From Pseudoclavibacter endophyticus (GTDB lineage Bacteria > Actinomycetota > Actinomycetes > Actinomycetales > Microbacteriaceae), in assembly GCF_008831085.1 (NCBI RefSeq), contig NZ_WBJY01000003.1, forward strand, positions 1 to 64,000: a stretch of DNA of 64,000 bases, written 5' to 3'. The notes below the pieces were generated by a model. That model was not told the DNA's origin, searched no databases, and was given only the letters and a program-made list of their open reading frames with translations. Made by a program: the position numbers and the translations under genes. Of this stretch, positions 14,966 through 23,241 are shown one piece after another (the first letter of the stretch is position 1; each line of letters starts with the position of its first letter).

Positions 14966-14977
14966 GTGCACGTGCAC
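14966..14977. promoter_or_regulatory. palindrome GTGCACGTGCAC, operator candidate
   Basis: Perfect 12-bp palindrome about 100 nt before the aldehyde dehydrogenase and in the divergent region with the lipoprotein gene. It could bind the nearby IclR regulator, but nothing links them directly. Confidence 0.3.
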
Positions 14978-15075
14978 TACAAGGGGCACGTTCCATCGTG
15001 CGCAGGGATGGGAATCGGGGAATGCTGCCGGTGTAGCGTTGGTGAACCATCGAGTCACCACGAGGAGAGTTCCCT

Positions 15076-16545
15076 ATGGCCAATCTCAACGAAGCAGAGC
15101 TCATCGCGAAGGTCCCCGGTCAGTTGTTCATCGGTGGCGAATGGGTCGATGGTGACGGCGAACCGTTCGCCGTGAACGACCCATCGAACGGCAACGAACT
15201 CACGCGGTTGGCGAACGCTTCGCCGGAGCAGGGCATGCGGGCTCTCGACGCGGCCGTCGCCGTGCAGGGCGAGTGGGCGGCGACCGCGCCCCGCGTGCGC
15301 GGCGACATCCTGCGCCGGGCGTGGGAGATCCTGCAGGAGCGCCGTGACGAGATGGCGCTCATCATGACCCTCGAGATGGGCAAGCCCCTCGCGGAGTCGA
15401 ACGGTGAGGTCACCTACGGCGGCGAGTTCCTCCGGTGGTACAGCGAAGAGGCCGTTCGCGTGCACGGGCGCTACGGCTCCAACCCGGAAGGCACCGGCAC
15501 GATGATCGTGTCGAAGCACCCGGTCGGCCCCTGCTTCCTCATCACGCCGTGGAACTTCCCGCTCGCAATGGCGACCCGCAAGATCGCGCCGGCGCTCGCG
15601 GCCGGCTGCACGGTCGTCATCAAGCCGGCGTCGCTCACGCCGCTCACGACCCTTTACATGGTGAAGATCCTCGAAGAGGCCGGCTTGCCGAAGGGGGTCG
15701 TCAACATCGTGACGACCCGCAACACGTCGGGCGTCTCGTCGCCGATCATCGCCGACCCGCGCCTGCGGAAGCTCTCCTTCACCGGCTCGACCGCGGTCGG
15801 GCAGAGCCTCATGAAGGAGGCGACGAAGAACGTGCTGCGCACCTCGATGGAGCTTGGCGGCAACGCGCCCTGCGTCGTCTTCGAAGACGCCGACCTCGAT
15901 GTCGCCGTCGAGGGCGTGCTCGCGGCGAAGTTCCGCAACATCGGTCAGGCATGCACGGCGGCGAACCGCATCATCGTGCACCGAGACATCGCCGAGGAGT
16001 TCTCGCAGCGCCTCGCCGAGCGCGTCAACGCCATGAAGGTCGGCCGCGGTACCGAAGAGGGCGTTACGATCGGGCCGCTCGTCGAGGACAAGGCCGTCAC
16101 GAAGGTCGTCGAGCTCGTCGGTGACGCCGTCGAGCGGGGCGCGACCGTCGTCACCGGCGGCAAGGCCGTCGACGGCCCCGGCTCGTTCTACGAGCCGACC
16201 GTGATCAACGGCATCGCCGAGGACTTCGACATCTTCAAGGAGGAGATCTTCGGACCGGTGCTGCCGATCATCACGTTCGCCGACGAGGACGAGGCCGTCC
16301 GCCTCGCCAACAACACGGAGTACGGCCTCATGTCGTACGTCTTCACGACCGACTTCAAGCGCGGCCAGCGCATGATCGACCGCATCGAGGCCGGCATGAT
16401 GGGCCTCAACGTGGGCGTCGCCTCGAACGCGGCGGCCCCATTCGGCGGCGTGAAGATGTCGGGCCTCGGCAAGGAGGGCTCCTTCGAGGGCATCGAGGAG
16501 TACCTCTACACGAAGTACACGCTCACGCCGAACCCCTACAACTAG
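15076..16545 (+). CDS. NAD(P)-dependent aldehyde dehydrogenase, succinate-semialdehyde dehydrogenase-like
   Basis: 489 residues, full-length ALDH. The Rossmann part has [29 protein letters not shown] and FTGSTAVG; the catalytic pair is E259 (ELGGNAP) and C293 ([11 protein letters not shown]), both present; [10 protein letters not shown] and the C-terminal [15 protein letters not shown] complete the fold. By overall sequence it is closest to GabD-type succinate-semialdehyde dehydrogenases. Beside a LigM-type demethylase it could instead serve as a vanillin/benzaldehyde-type dehydrogenase; sequence alone cannot decide. GAGGAGAG ribosome-binding site upstream; strong terminator after the stop. 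Confidence 0.8.
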   Translation: MANLNEAELIAKVPGQLFIGGEWVDGDGEPFAVNDPSNGNELTRLANASPEQGMRALDAAVAVQGEWAATAPRVRGDILRRAWEILQERRDEMALIMTLEMGKPLAESNGEVTYGGEFLRWYSEEAVRVHGRYGSNPEGTGTMIVSKHPVGPCFLITPWNFPLAMATRKIAPALAAGCTVVIKPASLTPLTTLYMVKILEEAGLPKGVVNIVTTRNTSGVSSPIIADPRLRKLSFTGSTAVGQSLMKEATKNVLRTSMELGGNAPCVVFEDADLDVAVEGVLAAKFRNIGQACTAANRIIVHRDIAEEFSQRLAERVNAMKVGRGTEEGVTIGPLVEDKAVTKVVELVGDAVERGATVVTGGKAVDGPGSFYEPTVINGIAEDFDIFKEEIFGPVLPIITFADEDEAVRLANNTEYGLMSYVFTTDFKRGQRMIDRIEAGMMGLNVGVASNAAAPFGGVKMSGLGKEGSFEGIEEYLYTKYTLTPNPYN

Positions 16546-16562
16546 GCGCGGGCGCGAACGCA

Positions 16563-16603
16563 CGCGGGGCCCGGATGCTCACTTCGAGCATCCGGGCCCC
16601 GCG
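16563..16603 (+). terminator. rho-independent terminator, 18-bp perfect stem
   Basis: CGCGGGGCCCGGATGCTC (16563-16580) pairs perfectly with 16586-16603 around a 5-nt loop (ACTTC), followed by TTTTCG. It terminates the aldehyde dehydrogenase gene. Core sequence shared with hairpins at 18121 and 20498. Confidence 0.85.
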
Positions 16604-16676
16604 TTTTCGTGGGGTGCGGCACGAGCATCGATTCCGTTCAATCGAATACCGGGCGACGCCGCTGCTGCCCCCTTCC

Positions 16677-16682
16677 TAGACT
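16677..16682 (+). promoter_or_regulatory. -10 element TAGACT
   Basis: TAGACT lies 6 nt before an in-frame ATG at 16689, predicting transcription start there. The O-demethylase is more likely translated from 16737, which has an AGGAG site, giving a leader of about 48 nt. Confidence 0.4.
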
Positions 16683-16736
16683 TCAGGCATGCCGCGGCAT
16701 CACAGACGCTGCGCGGACAACGAGCAGGAGCGAACC

Positions 16737-18104
16737 ATGACCGCAGAGACCCTCGCCCAGGCCATCGCCCGAGTCGGCAACCCCGTCGAGTTGCTGCGCA
16801 ACCAGGACTGGCCCTCGATCACCTTCCCGATCCAGCCCGAGTTCACGAACTGGCGCGACGAGCAGCGCGCCTGGTCGGCGAGCGTGGCGATCATGGACCA
16901 GTCGCACCACATGACGCAGCTCTTCGTGTGGGGTGACGATCTCACGGCGCTGCTCGAGTCGATCTCGCCGAACACGTTCAAGAACTTCAAGCGGGGCCGC
17001 GCCAAGCAGCTCATCTCGGTGAACAAGGACGGTTTTCTCGTCGGCGACGGCATCCTCTTCTACAACGACGAGGGCGAAGAGGGGCGTGTGCTGATCGGCC
17101 ACCACATCCTCATCGACTGGGTGCGCTTCAACATCGAGAAGGCCGAGGCCGCGGGCAAGGACGTGCACTCCCGCCTCGAGGCCAACTCGAACATGCGCGA
17201 GGGCGACCCGACGTTCTTCCGGTACGAGTTGCAGGGCCCGCACGCCGACACCGTCATGGAGCGCCTCATCGGCGGCCCCGTGCCCGAGGTGAAGTTCTTC
17301 CACATCGCTGAGTTCACCATCGCGGGCAAGCCCGTGCGGGCACTCCGCCACGGCATGGCCGGGCAACCCGGATTCGAGTTCTACGGCGCCTACGCGGACG
17401 GCCCCGCCGTGCGTGACGCGATGCTCGAGGCGGGCGCCGAGTTCGACATCCGCCTCGTGGGCGCCAAGGCGTACTCGTCGTCGCCGCTCGTGTCGGGCTG
17501 GGTGCCGACCCCCTTCCCGGCAATCTTCGACGAGGACTTCGCCGAGTACCGCGAATGGCTGCCGGCGGCGCGCGCGGGTTCGATCGCGGGCTCGCTCATC
17601 TCGACCGACGTGCACGACTACTACCTCACGCCCTATGACATCGGTCTCGGCCGGTCGGTGCGCTTCGACCACGACTTCCACGGCCGCGAGGCGCTCGAGC
17701 GCATCGCCGAGGCGCCCTCGCGCCGCAAGGCCACGCTGCTGTGGAACGCCGAGGACGTCGCCATGGTCGTGCGGTCGCAGGTCGAGGCGGGCACGCCCGC
17801 GAAGTTCCTCGACTTCCCCAAGGCGCGCTACGGCTTCTACCAGATGGACGACGTGCAGAAGGACGGTGCACGCGTCGGCATCTCGACCGACGCCGGGTAC
17901 GTCGCCTACGACCAGCTCTACATGTCACTCGCGACCCTCGACAACGAGGTCGCCGAGGGTGACGAGGTCGAGGTCGTGTGGGGCGAGGACCCGATCTCGA
18001 ACAAGCCGCAGGTCGACCGCAACCACCGTCAGGTGCGCATCCGCGCCACCGTCGCCCCGGCGCCGTACCACGACTACGCGCGCACGAAATACCGCGCGGA
18101 CTAG
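16737..18104 (+). CDS. ligM: tetrahydrofolate-dependent vanillate/aromatic O-demethylase, LigM family
   Basis: 455 residues, aminomethyltransferase (GcvT) fold. It follows the LigM/DesA pattern throughout: VELLRNQD start, MDQSHHMTQLFVWG, KQLISV, HGMAGQPGFEFYG, LVGAKAYSSSPLVSGWVPTP with the catalytic Tyr at residue 246 (Tyr247 in LigM), YREWLPA, DVHDYYLTPYDIGLGRSVRFDHDF. These enzymes move the methyl group of vanillate, 3-O-methylgallate or syringate to tetrahydrofolate. Which substrate is used here is unknown. Start 16737 matches the LigM N-terminus and has GCAGGAGCG upstream. It has its own promoter and terminator. Confidence 0.8.
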   Translation: MTAETLAQAIARVGNPVELLRNQDWPSITFPIQPEFTNWRDEQRAWSASVAIMDQSHHMTQLFVWGDDLTALLESISPNTFKNFKRGRAKQLISVNKDGFLVGDGILFYNDEGEEGRVLIGHHILIDWVRFNIEKAEAAGKDVHSRLEANSNMREGDPTFFRYELQGPHADTVMERLIGGPVPEVKFFHIAEFTIAGKPVRALRHGMAGQPGFEFYGAYADGPAVRDAMLEAGAEFDIRLVGAKAYSSSPLVSGWVPTPFPAIFDEDFAEYREWLPAARAGSIAGSLISTDVHDYYLTPYDIGLGRSVRFDHDFHGREALERIAEAPSRRKATLLWNAEDVAMVVRSQVEAGTPAKFLDFPKARYGFYQMDDVQKDGARVGISTDAGYVAYDQLYMSLATLDNEVAEGDEVEVVWGEDPISNKPQVDRNHRQVRIRATVAPAPYHDYARTKYRAD

Positions 18105-18120
18105 TCGCCGCCCCCGACGG

Positions 18121-18165
18121 CGCGAGGGGCCCGGATGCTCTGCTCGAGCATCCGGGCCCCTCGCG
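18121..18165 (+). terminator. rho-independent terminator, 20-bp perfect stem
   Basis: CGCGAGGGGCCCGGATGCTC (18121-18140), loop TGCTC, perfect complement at 18146-18165, then TTTCG. It lies 17 nt after the O-demethylase stop. The core is the same as in the terminator at 16563. Confidence 0.85.
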
Positions 18166-18185
18166 TTTCGGGGTGTGCCCCGCCG

Positions 18186-18482
18186 CTACTCGATGTGCGC
18201 GCGCACCTCGCCGGCATCGTTGACCCAGCCCTTCGTGCGGGCGTAGTCGATCATGCCGTCGAACTTCTTCACCCACTCGTCGCCGCGGTCGCCACGGGCG
18301 CCGGCGCGCAACGCGTCGACGCTGAGCCACGCGTGTTCACCCTCAACCCGGCCGAGACCGGTCCGTTCGAGGGCATCGGCGACTTTCTGAGGGGGATGGC
18401 CCGCCGAGGCGAGCCCGAGGGCCTTCAGATCGTCGGCGTCGACGACCTCGACCTCGGCCGAATCGGTGATCCTGATCTGCAT
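18186..18482 (-). CDS. small hypothetical protein
   Basis: 98 residues, soluble and helical (MQIRITDSAEVEVVDADDLKALGLASAG..., WVKKFDGMIDYARTKGWVNDAGEVRAHIE). A GGAG site precedes the ATG at 18482. Codon use and composition are those of a real gene. It stands alone, convergent with the O-demethylase. No family recognised; a conserved link to aromatic-acid genes is possible but not shown. Confidence 0.6.
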   Translation of the reverse strand: MQIRITDSAEVEVVDADDLKALGLASAGHPPQKVADALERTGLGRVEGEHAWLSVDALRAGARGDRGDEWVKKFDGMIDYARTKGWVNDAGEVRAHIE

Positions 18483-18606
18483 GGTGAGCTCCGTTCCGTG
18501 TACGTCTCTGCGCTGATGCTGCGGCAGGTCCGAGGCTAACCGACGTCGATCGCTGCCTGCCCAGCCGAAGGATCGCTGGATTCCGGCGGCGGGACGCCCC
18601 CGCGCG

Positions 18607-18714
18607 TTACGCGGCCTTCTTGAGCTGTGATTGCTCGAGGACCATGCGCGCGATGTCGCTGCGGAGGTGCACGAACTCCTCGAGCTCGCGCGTCGCCACC
18701 TGGTCGCCCCGCCG
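18607..18714 (-). pseudogene. 3' fragment of a second ABC ATPase gene
   Basis: The minus strand from 18714 to the TAA at 18607 encodes about 35 residues ending FVHLRSDIARMVLEQSQLKKAA. The intact ATPase at 20599-21405 ends FVHLRSDIARMIREQSQLKKAA. Over the last 33 residues (from DQV...) I count about 28 identities. The fragment begins immediately after the MFS stop codon, in the same frame, with no start of its own. It is the remnant of a paralogous ATPase gene, so a duplication followed by deletion or replacement took place here. Confidence 0.8.
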
Positions 18715-20304
18715 TTACTCGAACAGCTTCAGCGCGTTGATGAATGTCTGCACGACGCCGTAGGCGAGAGGGACGCCGACGATGATCCATGCGACGATCG
18801 GCGGCACCCGCGGCTTCGCGGCCGCACCGGTCGCGGTCGCGACACCCGACGCTCCCGCGCCCACGGCATCCGGGCCATCGCCGGACGCCCCGGAAATCGC
18901 CGACCCCGAGCCCACCCCGGTCGCCGCCCGCACGACCTCGGGATCGGCGTGGTGCTTCGACGCCACCGCCCGGATCAGCAGGTTGGCGATGAGTCCGACG
19001 ACGAGGATGCCGACCATCAGGAGCAGTGCCGGCCGGTAGTCGCCGGCGTGCAGGGTGCCGGGCTCGCCGCGCGTGTCGAGCACGCCGTTCACGATGAGCG
19101 GTCCCGCGATGCCCGCCGCCGACCAGGCGGTGAGCAGGCGCCCGTGGATCGCGCCGACCTGGTAAGTGCCGAACAGGTCGCGCAGGTAGGCGGGCGCGGT
19201 CGCGAATCCGCCGCCGTAGAAACTGATGATCACGGCCGTCACCAGGATGAAGACGACCACCGTGGACGACCCCGTGAACGCGAGCAGCAGGTAGAGCCCG
19301 ACGCCGCCGGCGAGGTACACGAGGTACATGTTCTTGCGACCGATGAAGTCGGAGACGCTCGACCAGACGAATCGCCCGCCCATGTTGCACAGGCTCAGCA
19401 GGCCGACGAAGCCGGCGGCCGCCGTCGCCGACACGGCGAACGGGCTGTCGCGGAAGAAGTCCTGGATCATCGGCGCCGCCTGCTCGAGGACGCCGATGCC
19501 CGCGGTCACGTTGCAGAACAGCGCCACCCACAGCAGCCAGAACTGCGGCGTGCGGAGAGCGCTGTTCGCCGACGTGTGCGACGTGGTCACGAGCGGCTTC
19601 GCCTTGAGTGCCGCCGGGTCGAAGCCCTTCGGAGCCCAGCCGGGCGCGGGCACGCGCACGATCCACGCACCGAACAGCATGACGACGAGGTAGATGGCGC
19701 CGAGCGTGAGGAAGAGCTTCATGACCGCGTCGCCCGTCGCGACCCCGTCGTTCGTCGCGAACGCCGGGTCGAACGCGCCGAGCAGCCACGACGACAGCGG
19801 GCTCGCGATCATCGCGCCGCCGCCGAAGCCCATGATCGCGAGTCCGGTCGCGAGGCCCGGCCGATCGGGGAACCACTTGATGAGCGTGGAGACCGGTGAG
19901 ATGTAGCCGATGCCGAGACCGATGCCCCCGATGCCCCCGTAGCCGAGGTACACGAGCCAGAGCTGGCCGGTCGCGATGCCGAGCGCTCCCACGAAGAAGC
20001 CGACGGCCCAGCAGATCGCCGCGACGATCATGGCGCGGCGCGGGCCGAAGCGGTCGACCCAGGTGCCGAACACGGCGGCCGACAGCCCGAGCATGACGAT
20101 GGCGATCGAGAAGATGACCCCGATTGCGGTCTGGCTGGCCTGGAAGTGGTCGATGAGCGAGCTCTTGTAGACGCTTGTGGCGTACGCCTGGCCGATGCAG
20201 AGGTGCACGGCGAGCGCGGCGGGCGGGATGAGCCACCGGTTGAATCCGGGGCCCGCGGTGATCGATTGCAGGGCGGTTGAGCGCTTCACGGTGGTGACGG
20301 ACAC
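18715..20304 (-). CDS. MFS transporter, oxalate/formate antiporter (OFA)-like
   Basis: 529 residues with about 12 membrane spans. The first half carries FGTWVDRFGPRRAMIVAA and GGIGLGIGYISPVSTLIKWFPDRPGLATGLAIMGFG, the typical OFA-family signature for carboxylate carriers; the second half has SDFIGRKNMYLVY. A long Gly/Ala-rich cytoplasmic loop precedes the last span. Start GTG 20304 has AAGGAG upstream. Its place in a hydroxyacid/aromatic-acid block suggests import of an organic acid anion. A palindromic operator lies 116 nt upstream. Confidence 0.8.
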   Translation of the reverse strand: MSVTTVKRSTALQSITAGPGFNRWLIPPAALAVHLCIGQAYATSVYKSSLIDHFQASQTAIGVIFSIAIVMLGLSAAVFGTWVDRFGPRRAMIVAAICWAVGFFVGALGIATGQLWLVYLGYGGIGGIGLGIGYISPVSTLIKWFPDRPGLATGLAIMGFGGGAMIASPLSSWLLGAFDPAFATNDGVATGDAVMKLFLTLGAIYLVVMLFGAWIVRVPAPGWAPKGFDPAALKAKPLVTTSHTSANSALRTPQFWLLWVALFCNVTAGIGVLEQAAPMIQDFFRDSPFAVSATAAAGFVGLLSLCNMGGRFVWSSVSDFIGRKNMYLVYLAGGVGLYLLLAFTGSSTVVVFILVTAVIISFYGGGFATAPAYLRDLFGTYQVGAIHGRLLTAWSAAGIAGPLIVNGVLDTRGEPGTLHAGDYRPALLLMVGILVVGLIANLLIRAVASKHHADPEVVRAATGVGSGSAISGASGDGPDAVGAGASGVATATGAAAKPRVPPIVAWIIVGVPLAYGVVQTFINALKLFE

Positions 20305-20419
20305 GCGACTCCTTCGACGCAATGAGCGCCGACGCATCCTGCGCCGGCGCACTGACCTGACGCGATACGGGGTCGTGGTGCACGGCGCCCCTCGCGGTCG
20401 GATCAGACGCTAACAGCTT

Positions 20420-20437
20420 TTTGGTCGTTCGACCAAA
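20420..20437. promoter_or_regulatory. operator candidate TTTGGTCGTTCGACCAAA
   Basis: Perfect 8-2-8 palindrome upstream of the MFS gene. The half-site TTGGTC recurs in the imperfect dyad at 28580-28592 in the other promoter region of the block, so one regulator (GntR/FadR-type or TetR-type half-site) may serve both. No gene for such a regulator is in the window. Confidence 0.5.
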
Positions 20438-20497
20438 GATCGATTCGTCGGCAGATTCGTCGGCAGAGCCGTCGGCAGCCAGCGGTAGGCCGCGAAA

Positions 20498-20544
20498 CGC
20501 GATGGGGTCCGGATGCGCTGCTCGAGCATCCGTGCCCCATCGCG
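20498..20544 (-). terminator. terminator of the ABC importer operon
   Basis: CGCGATGGGGTCCGGATGC (20498-20516) pairs with 20526-20544 with two internal mismatches and a 9-nt loop. Read on the minus strand the stem is followed by TTTCG. It lies 55 nt after the ATPase stop. Same GGATGC/GCATCC core as the terminators at 16563 and 18121. Confidence 0.7.
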
Positions 20545-20598
20545 CAGACCTTGCGGTGCGGAGCGACGCAGCAACGCGGTCCGCGTCCCGCGGCCGCC

Positions 20599-21405
20599 CT
20601 ACGCCGCCTTCTTCAGCTGCGACTGCTCCCGAATCATGCGCGCGATGTCGCTGCGCAGGTGCACGAACTGCTCAAGCTCGCGCGTCGAGACCTGATCGCG
20701 GGGCCGCGGCAGGTCGATGTCGATCTTGGCGACGATCGTCGACGGCGACTTCGAGAGCACGAGCACCTGGTCGGCGAGGTACACGCTCTCGTCGATGTCG
20801 TGCGTGACGAACAGGATCGTCATGCCGAACTGGTCTCGCACCCGCAGCATGAGGTCCTCGAGCTCGGCGCGCGTCTGCGCGTCGACGGAGGCGAACGGCT
20901 CGTCCATGAGCAGGATCTTCGGCCGGTAGGCGAGGGCCCGTGCGATCGCCACGCGCTGCTGCATTCCGCCCGACAACTGCCACGGGTACTTGCCGCCCGC
21001 ACCATCGAGGCCGACGGCGTTCAGCACCTCGGCGATGCGTTCCTTGCGCTCCTCAGACGAGAGGGTGTTCTTGTCGAGCACGAACGAGATGTTGCCGCTC
21101 ACCGTGCGCCACGGGAAGAGCGATCGGCTGTAGTCCTGGAACACGAGGGCGAGGTCGCGCGGCACGCCGGTGACGGGCGCGCCCTCAAGCGCGACCGTGC
21201 CCTGCGTGGGCCGCATGAGGCCCGAGATGCATCGCAGCATGGTGGTCTTGCCGCAGCCCGACGGGCCGACGATCGACACGAACGCGCCCTGGGGCACCGT
21301 GAAGTCGAGGTGGCCGACCGCGGTGAACGGGGTCGCGCCCCCGTACGTGTGGCCGAGGCCCTCGATCGTCAGGAGGTCGGTTGACGGCGTTTCGGTGGTG
21401 GTCAT
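20599..21405 (-). CDS. ABC transporter ATP-binding protein, SsuB/TauB-like
   Basis: 268 residues. Walker A GPSGCGKTT, Q-loop region VFQDYSRSLFPWRTV, signature LSGGMQQR, Walker B ILLMDEP and the H-loop in FVTHDIDES are all present. Sequence is of the nitrate/sulfonate/taurine importer class, whose members also move phthalate, riboflavin precursors and other small organics. Last gene of the minus-strand operon 24243-20599; its start overlaps the stop of the permease by 4 nt. The C-terminus is duplicated as a fragment at 18607. Confidence 0.9.
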   Translation of the reverse strand: MTTTETPSTDLLTIEGLGHTYGGATPFTAVGHLDFTVPQGAFVSIVGPSGCGKTTMLRCISGLMRPTQGTVALEGAPVTGVPRDLALVFQDYSRSLFPWRTVSGNISFVLDKNTLSSEERKERIAEVLNAVGLDGAGGKYPWQLSGGMQQRVAIARALAYRPKILLMDEPFASVDAQTRAELEDLMLRVRDQFGMTILFVTHDIDESVYLADQVLVLSKSPSTIVAKIDIDLPRPRDQVSTRELEQFVHLRSDIARMIREQSQLKKAA

Positions 21406-22268
21406 GACAGGCCTTCCCTAGAACCCTTGTGCCAGCGCGTGACCCGGTTCTCGACGAGCGCGAGGACGGTGTTGAGCACGTACCCGAGGATGCCGAGCAC
21501 GAGGATGCCGGCCCACATGTCGAGGAAGTTGTACGTGCGCTGGGCATTGACGACGTTGTAGCCGAGCCCCGACGACGAGGTCATCTCGGCGACGACCATG
21601 ACGATGAGGGCGATGGCGAGGCTGACGCGCAATCCGGCGAAGATCTTCGGCGCCGCGCTCGGCAGCATGATGCTGAAGAAGACCTTCATGCGGCCGAACT
21701 CGAACACGCTCGCCGTGTCGATGTGGAGCGATTCGACCGCCCGCACCCCGTCGATCGTGTTGAGCAGCACCGGCCACACGACGGCGAACGCGATGAGCGA
21801 GACCATCATCGTGTTGTCGATGCCGAGCAAAATGAAGAAGATCGGCAGCAACGCGGGAGGCGGAATCGCGCGGGCGAAGTGGACGAACGGCTCGACGAAG
21901 TAGCCGAAGGTCCGGTACCTGCCGATCAGCAGTCCGAAGAGGACGCCGAGGGCGGCGCCGAGCGCCCAGCCGGAGAACAGGCGCCCGAGGCTCGGAACGA
22001 GGTCGCTCCCCACGCGATCGGTGAGGAAGAGGCTCGACGCAGGCCCCGAGAACCACAGGTCGAAGAACCGGGTGACGATGGAGGAGAACGGCGGGAAGAA
22101 GGGCGAACCGAGCAGGCGCCCGGCGATCTCCCAGACGACCAGGAAGACGACCAGCACGAGCGCCGAGACGCCGAGCTTTCTGAGCCACCCGGGCAGGCCG
22201 GGCCGGTTCGATGGGCGCTGCTTGAGGCCGACGATGCTCGTCTTCGGATCACGATCGATTGTCATCAC
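21402..22268 (-). CDS. ABC transporter permease, SsuC-like (2)
   Basis: 288 residues, about six membrane spans, with the permease EAA-type loop (VFEFGRMKVFFSIMLPSAAPKIFAGLRVSLAIAL). Basic cytoplasmic N-terminus. It overlaps the ATPase start and sits 6 nt behind the other permease. Two different permease genes with one ATPase indicate a heterodimeric membrane part. Confidence 0.9.
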   Translation of the reverse strand: MMTIDRDPKTSIVGLKQRPSNRPGLPGWLRKLGVSALVLVVFLVVWEIAGRLLGSPFFPPFSSIVTRFFDLWFSGPASSLFLTDRVGSDLVPSLGRLFSGWALGAALGVLFGLLIGRYRTFGYFVEPFVHFARAIPPPALLPIFFILLGIDNTMMVSLIAFAVVWPVLLNTIDGVRAVESLHIDTASVFEFGRMKVFFSIMLPSAAPKIFAGLRVSLAIALIVMVVAEMTSSSGLGYNVVNAQRTYNFLDMWAGILVLGILGYVLNTVLALVENRVTRWHKGSREGLS

Positions 22269-22274
22269 GACCTC

Positions 22275-23123
22275 CTAGTTGCCCGTCTGCCGGAGCGCCG
22301 GTTGCCAGGCGAGGAATCGCCGCTCGATGAGCGCCAGCAGCGCGTTGATCGCGAGGCCGAGGAGGCCCGAGATGATCGTGCCCGCGTAGACGAGGTCAGG
22401 CCGGTTGCCGGTCGAGCTCGCCTCGAGCAGCCAGCGCCCGAGCCCCTCAGAAGCCCCGCCGAAGAACTCGGCGCTGACCGCGACGATGAGCGCGACCGAG
22501 GCCGAAACGCGGATGCCCGTGAAGATGAACGGCAGGGCGCTCGGCAACGAGACATTCAGCATCGTCGAGAGTCGGCCGCGGCCGAAGCTCTGCGACGTGA
22601 GCTTGGCGACCGGGTCGACATCGTGCATCCCGTAGATGGTGTTGAACAGGATGGGCCAGGCGGCCGAATAAATGATGAGCCCCACCTTCATCTCGAGCCC
22701 GTTGCCAAGCATCACCATCGCGACGGGGATGAGCGCGACCGACGGGATCGGCCGCAGGAACTCGATGAGCGTGCGGCTGCCCGTGTAGGCGATGTCGGAC
22801 GAACCGAGCAGGAGACCGAGGGCCACGCTCGCGATGGTGCAGATCGCCAGTCCGATGGCCCATGCCTGCAGCGTGGAGAGCACGGCGAACAGGAACTGCG
22901 GGTCGACGAGGAGGCTGAGTGTCGTGCCGAGCACGACGGAAGTGGGCGGCAGGAAGAACTCGCTGACGATACCGCTGCGCGACACGATCTCGGCGACGAG
23001 GAAGAGTACGACGACGCCGATGGCGCCGAACAGGATGGACTTCGTGCGTTCGGAGAGGCCGGTGCGGCGCTGTGTCGGCTGCGTTGGCGCCGGGGCCTGG
23101 GCGGATGCTGGAGGTGCGGTCAT
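22275..23123 (-). CDS. ABC transporter permease, SsuC-like (1)
   Basis: 282 residues with a Pro/Ala/Gln-rich N-terminus, about six spans and the loop SQSFGRGRLSTMLNVSLPSALPFIFTGIRVSASVAL. It shares the fold and the LPSA...F.G.RVS loop with the second permease but is otherwise divergent. It is separated from the binding-protein gene by 118 nt that contain a large hairpin. Confidence 0.9.
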   Translation of the reverse strand: MTAPPASAQAPAPTQPTQRRTGLSERTKSILFGAIGVVVLFLVAEIVSRSGIVSEFFLPPTSVVLGTTLSLLVDPQFLFAVLSTLQAWAIGLAICTIASVALGLLLGSSDIAYTGSRTLIEFLRPIPSVALIPVAMVMLGNGLEMKVGLIIYSAAWPILFNTIYGMHDVDPVAKLTSQSFGRGRLSTMLNVSLPSALPFIFTGIRVSASVALIVAVSAEFFGGASEGLGRWLLEASSTGNRPDLVYAGTIISGLLGLAINALLALIERRFLAWQPALRQTGN

Positions 23124-23178
23124 GACGCCTTCTTGCGAGGTGCGGTTGGCGGTGCTCAGGTGGTCCGCGGGCGAATGA

Positions 23179-23225
23179 GCGCCGGCCGGGGCGGGGAGTC
23201 GCGGCTCCCGCGATCCGGCCGGCGC
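23179..23225 (-). other. intercistronic hairpin after the binding-protein gene
   Basis: GCGCCGGCCGG (23179-23189) pairs with CCGGCCGGCGC (23215-23225); an inner GCGGGGAG/CTCCCGC stem with one bulge extends it. There is no U-run. Such hairpins protect the 3' end of a binding-protein message and lower expression of the permease genes behind it. Confidence 0.6.
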
Positions 23226-23241
23226 CCAGGTGGTCGCCGGC

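Noticed and set aside
15055..16563. 502-codon minus-strand frame over the aldehyde dehydrogenase
   Set aside because: Shadow of an ALDH gene with intact catalytic residues.
18536..20383. 615-codon minus-strand frame overlapping the MFS gene
   Set aside because: Arg-rich out-of-frame shadow; the MFS frame has membrane spans and a ribosome-binding site.
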